From: Zarea fungicola
Taxonomy: Eukaryota; Ascomycota; Sordariomycetes; Hypocreales; Cordycipitaceae
Direction: 5' to 3'
Assembly: GCA_900169235.1 (NCBI GenBank)
Contig: FWCC01000290.1
Span: 1 to 22,265 of the forward strand
Length of the DNA stretch: 22,265 nt
Part shown: piece after piece, positions 19,329 to 22,265 of the stretch
How the letters are laid out: every line of letters begins with the position of its first letter
Numbering within the stretch: position 1 is the stretch's first letter
Made by a program: the position numbers and the translations under genes
Notes under the pieces: generated by a model
The model's input: only the letters and a program-made list of their open reading frames with translations
Database searches by the model: none
Told to the model about the DNA's origin: nothing

Positions 19329-20489
19329 CTTTGCAATTGGAGGCTTAGTCGTCAAGAGGAGCTATTCTTTCCAATTGATGAAAGAGAGCAGGAACGAGAG
19401 TTCTTCTCCCTTTACGTATGGGGATATGGTATGCTTTTTATTCTTTTATGGGGAAATTGTAATAATAAATGATTATTTACGATAAGATAGGCGCTGATTT
19501 TAAAGTAGTAAGCTGTCACATTCTTATGAGTAAATAATTTCTCTCCCGTCTTACATGAAGAGCCCATTTTGAGTTACGAGTGGGTAATAAGCGACCAGAA
19601 CGGGCCGAATCTAACTTCATTGTTATTAGAGTGATTTACAATGAGTTTCGCAGCCAAGCAGGGTCTTGGTTGATAATGGATATTACAGTCTGAACATGCT
19701 ATAATGCACAACAGCGCGTGCCAAGACTAAGTTGCAGAGTGTAGATGAAATGGGCAGCCAGTCCGAAATTTTGGAGATGACTCCTACAACCCAGCTCACG
19801 TTCTGAGATAGCTGTCCAGAGGTACTGGTGTAATCATCGCACAACAGCATCGCCACCCTGCACAGCAAGGAAAACCACACGTATTCGGGCTCCGAATTTT
19901 TTTCCCACCCAGAGACGGCAATGGAGAAATCCCTCGGTAGCTTTTCCAAGGTGTACGTGTGCATTGCTAACTTCTACTACGTGAAGGCCAACAAGCGCAC
20001 CTAGCACTGGGTAGAGCGTACATGCCTGGCTCGCTGTGTACAGTATCCAGCCTGAGCAGCTCCAACTACTCGCTAAATAATCACATATTCTTTTGTTTTG
20101 GACAAAAAACACCACCGATAGATAGCAGGGCTCCCGTGAGTCCCGTAGAAAGACCAGGAGAGTACAACTCCGTCCGTACTTGTCCGTAGAAAGCTGGATA
20201 GCACGTCTGCAGCCTATGTTAGGGCGCCAGTGGACGTAATAAATAAATCCCATTCCATTTAATTAAATTCGTTTTCCGAACAATTGGGCAGGAAATATCT
20301 ACCTGGGGCCAATCAAATAGGATTTACAGGACAAAATGGGAACCCGTCATACACCAACTCGCATAAGTTCTGGAGCATGACTCGATGGGTTCCAGTTCCA
20401 GCTCATCCGTCCCGCCGCCTACTGCATGGCTTGGCTTACTTGTAGCGTAACTGGCGCCAGGGCAGAAACCGCCTACCGACTGCCCACAA
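19329..20489. other. Upstream region of the glycosidase gene, no firm gene
   Basis: It holds the glycosidase promoter and then about 1 kb without a recognised gene. A minus-strand ATG frame at 19964-19683 (93 codons, start M-H-T-Y-T-L-E-K-L) and an overlapping frame at 20253-19834 have no family I know. The first has mildly protein-like composition and is the best candidate for an undetected gene. Confidence 0.4.
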
Positions 20490-21212
20490 TGGGTGAACTC
20501 TAAAGCGTTCGTCCATCTCATCTGGCAGGTTCCGGAGCGCATAAGCACTAGTACAGGCCAATTTCTGCCTGTAGCTAACTGTTTTGCCTAGCAGAAGATC
20601 AACTTGTCTTCTTCTGCTTCATATCTCGCTTCCATAACAGAGATATGAAGTTGACACCACGCCACGACTGTATTCCCATGGCAGGGGACAAAAGTGTAGC
20701 TGCCTCACGGTATAGTACTTCTTTTGGCAGTTTCGAGTTAGCCATTAGGAGTGCACCGCATGATTGGTGGCAAAAGGTCATCAACAGCGATGTGCCCTCT
20801 ATTCCTAGCACGGATACTGAGCCCACGTCTCTGCATGGTCTCGACAGCGATGATACCGCATCTGTACTTTGCAAAGAAATTGGAGTCAATTCATTGAATA
20901 TCGCCGATGAAGACACTGGAGCTAGGCCATTTATACCAGTAAATGCGTCCCTGAAAGTCCAAACTCTCCAATTCAACCACCTTACGGAGTCATTTTGGTG
21001 GAATGTCATTCGCGGCCTAGATAAAGCCACCCAACTGGTGTGTGATATGATGAATTGGATAATTGTAAGTTTGAGACCAAGCAGATTCTTCCCAACATAC
21101 TGACCTTCAAGGCATCGTCAATTAAAAATAGAGTGCTGGTATAGCTTTTGAATCCGCCCAAGGAGGGCCAGTCTCGCGATGTACACTAAGCACCACTCTT
21201 TGGACCACCTGA
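20490..21212 (+). repeat. Duplicated module, copy 2
   Basis: This is the second copy of the segment at 14016-14732, in direct orientation and about 6.5 kb away. Relative to copy 1 it lacks part of the leader between the conserved CATAAGCACTAG block and the reading frame. It also carries a 5-base duplication (CCACG) compensated by one more base, so the frame is kept. Confidence 0.7.
20645..21212 (+). CDS. Unrecognised two-exon gene, copy 2 (intact)
   Basis: ATG 20645 opens a frame to a GTAAGT donor at 21065. The intron would be 67 bp (21065-21131, TACTGAC branch-like word, ATAG acceptor), followed by a 27-codon exon ending at TGA 21210-21212. The product would have 166 residues with no signal peptide or membrane helix. 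Motifs shared with copy 1 include S-F-E-L-A, R-S-A-P-H, W-Q-K-V-I-N-S-D-V, H-G-L-D, K-E-I-G and P-V-N-A-S-L. The last exon is less certain than the first because copy 1 and copy 2 diverge there. The opposite strand is open for 143 codons over the same bases (21030-20599), so the strand is inferred mainly from the shared intron signals. Function unknown. Confidence 0.5.
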
Positions 21213-22265
21213 CCATTTCACTAACTCAACCGATCTTATCATCAAGTGCTATGCTACGGTCACAAACTGCCCTGGCGAGTTGACTGACTTCATACCACTC
21301 TCCATACACAGCTATGGGTCTACCATCTACTCAAGCCATATTGTGCATTTGAAACATAATGCTCTAACAATTTGTTCACTCATTCTATAACTAGCGGCAG
21401 AGTTTGAGTTGTAGTCGATGTACTTTTAACCACTTGCGTGAGGCGACGAGTGAGATGATCAATGTTGACCTGCAATGTACTGAGACGTTAGTGGAAGACA
21501 AATCAACTAGATAAACTGTTGGATACACTGCCCGGTGATGAAAGAAATTATCTCTTTCAGTGTTGTTAATCCTTATTAAGTTCATTATTCTAGAGTATTG
21601 CAGGGATCCCACTGCTTAATGAGGTTAAACTAGTGAGAAAAATTCCGGACTTATTGAGACCTTCATAATTTTATGTATTTCTCGGTCTGTCTTAGATATC
21701 CTAATCAAGTTTCTAAATAATCAAGTATTCCGCTTTCCACAGAGCCTAGGCAACCACTGATTGAATATCTACACCCAGTTTGATGCCGGTGCTAGATGGG
21801 TGGGGGGGATTAGAACCCGAGTTTGAGCCTCTGCGATGAATAACCGGACGCATTCCGTGCATAACAATTTATTGCAGTTGATTTACGGCTGGCAGGTACT
21901 TGAGGTAAAGGGTACCCTCCTGGCCCAATAAACAAGTTGTATACTACTACAAAGAGCATTGGTATGAGAATTTATCGGCTATTCAAGGCTGTGTATACAT
22001 CGAGGTGTTTCATAACCGAAAACTGAGTAACTGACAAGGAAAAAGCACTATGCAAGATTACGTAGGGCAGCTAACGTGTCCTTTGTACTGTACATAAAAG
22101 AATGACCCAATTAGTCCGATCTTTATGATAACAATCTACATAAGTCTCGCCGAGTCCTAATATGGCTGGATTGCGGCATTTGTCATGGGCTTCTAACCAG
22201 CTCTCAATTTAAGCATACGTCGCGTACTTGGTGCGCCATGTTACAAATGAAGAAACGCAAGACAC
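21213..22265. other. Gene-free stretch to the window end
   Basis: No supported gene on either strand. A G7 run lies near 21802-21808. Moderately AT-rich, with only short chance frames. Confidence 0.45.

Noticed and set aside
18961..19485. Plus-strand 174-codon frame opposite the glycosidase exon 1
   Set aside because: It is antisense to a well-supported exon and has no recognisable domain.
21795..21835. Minus-strand tRNA-like T arm (GGGTTCTAATCCC)
   Set aside because: Only three base pairs of the T stem form, and no matching acceptor, D or anticodon arms could be found upstream.
1..22265. CRISPR arrays, bacterial operons or ribosome binding sites
   Set aside because: No regular spaced repeats were seen, and intron structure shows that the DNA is eukaryotic.

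Overview
The window looks like nuclear DNA of a filamentous ascomycete. The supported genes carry short introns of about 48-67 bp with GTRNGT-type donors, branch sites close to CTAAC or TACTAAC, and YAG acceptors. The recognisable proteins also fit: a Fungal_trans_2 regulator, a fungal-type DHA1 transporter, a KP4-like killer protein, an NPP1/NLP protein, a SesB-like NLR-type hydrolase domain and a DUF4139 protein. A Sordariomycete is likely, but I cannot name a species. It reads as an accessory region, gene-poor and rich in broken genes, duplicates and long non-coding stretches.

Left part (1-5414): the last exon of a GFA-domain protein, a frameshifted EthD-domain gene, an unrecognised minus-strand reading frame, a C6-type transcription factor without its zinc cluster, and an intact five-exon MFS transporter. 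A small catabolic or tailoring protein, a regulator and an efflux pump side by side resemble the edge of a decayed secondary-metabolism or detoxification cluster, but no backbone synthase is present.

Middle (5415-10111): about 4.7 kb with no intact gene. It holds one relic of a pogo/Fot1-type transposase helix-turn-helix near 7.3-7.4 kb. Its right end is AT-rich and looks degraded.

Effector-like part (10112-13730): an intact secreted KP4-like killer protein on the minus strand, then on the plus strand an NLP with a signal peptide and the GHRHEWE heptapeptide. The NLP reading frame loses family similarity near residue 200 and continues antisense through a decayed SesB-like alpha/beta-hydrolase.

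Right part (13970-22265): a previously unrecognised two-exon gene module occurs twice, at about 14.0-14.7 kb and 20.5-21.2 kb, in the same orientation. Beside the first copy is a small three-exon coiled-coil gene. Then come a frameshifted four-helix membrane protein, a 5'-truncated DUF4139 relic with in-frame stops, and an intact two-exon secreted six-hairpin glycosidase (GH88/GH105-like).

Several genes differ from an intact frame by single bases, often in short homopolymers. That may be true pseudogenisation or residual assembly error, and it matters for judging at least three genes. No tRNA, rRNA or CRISPR array was found.
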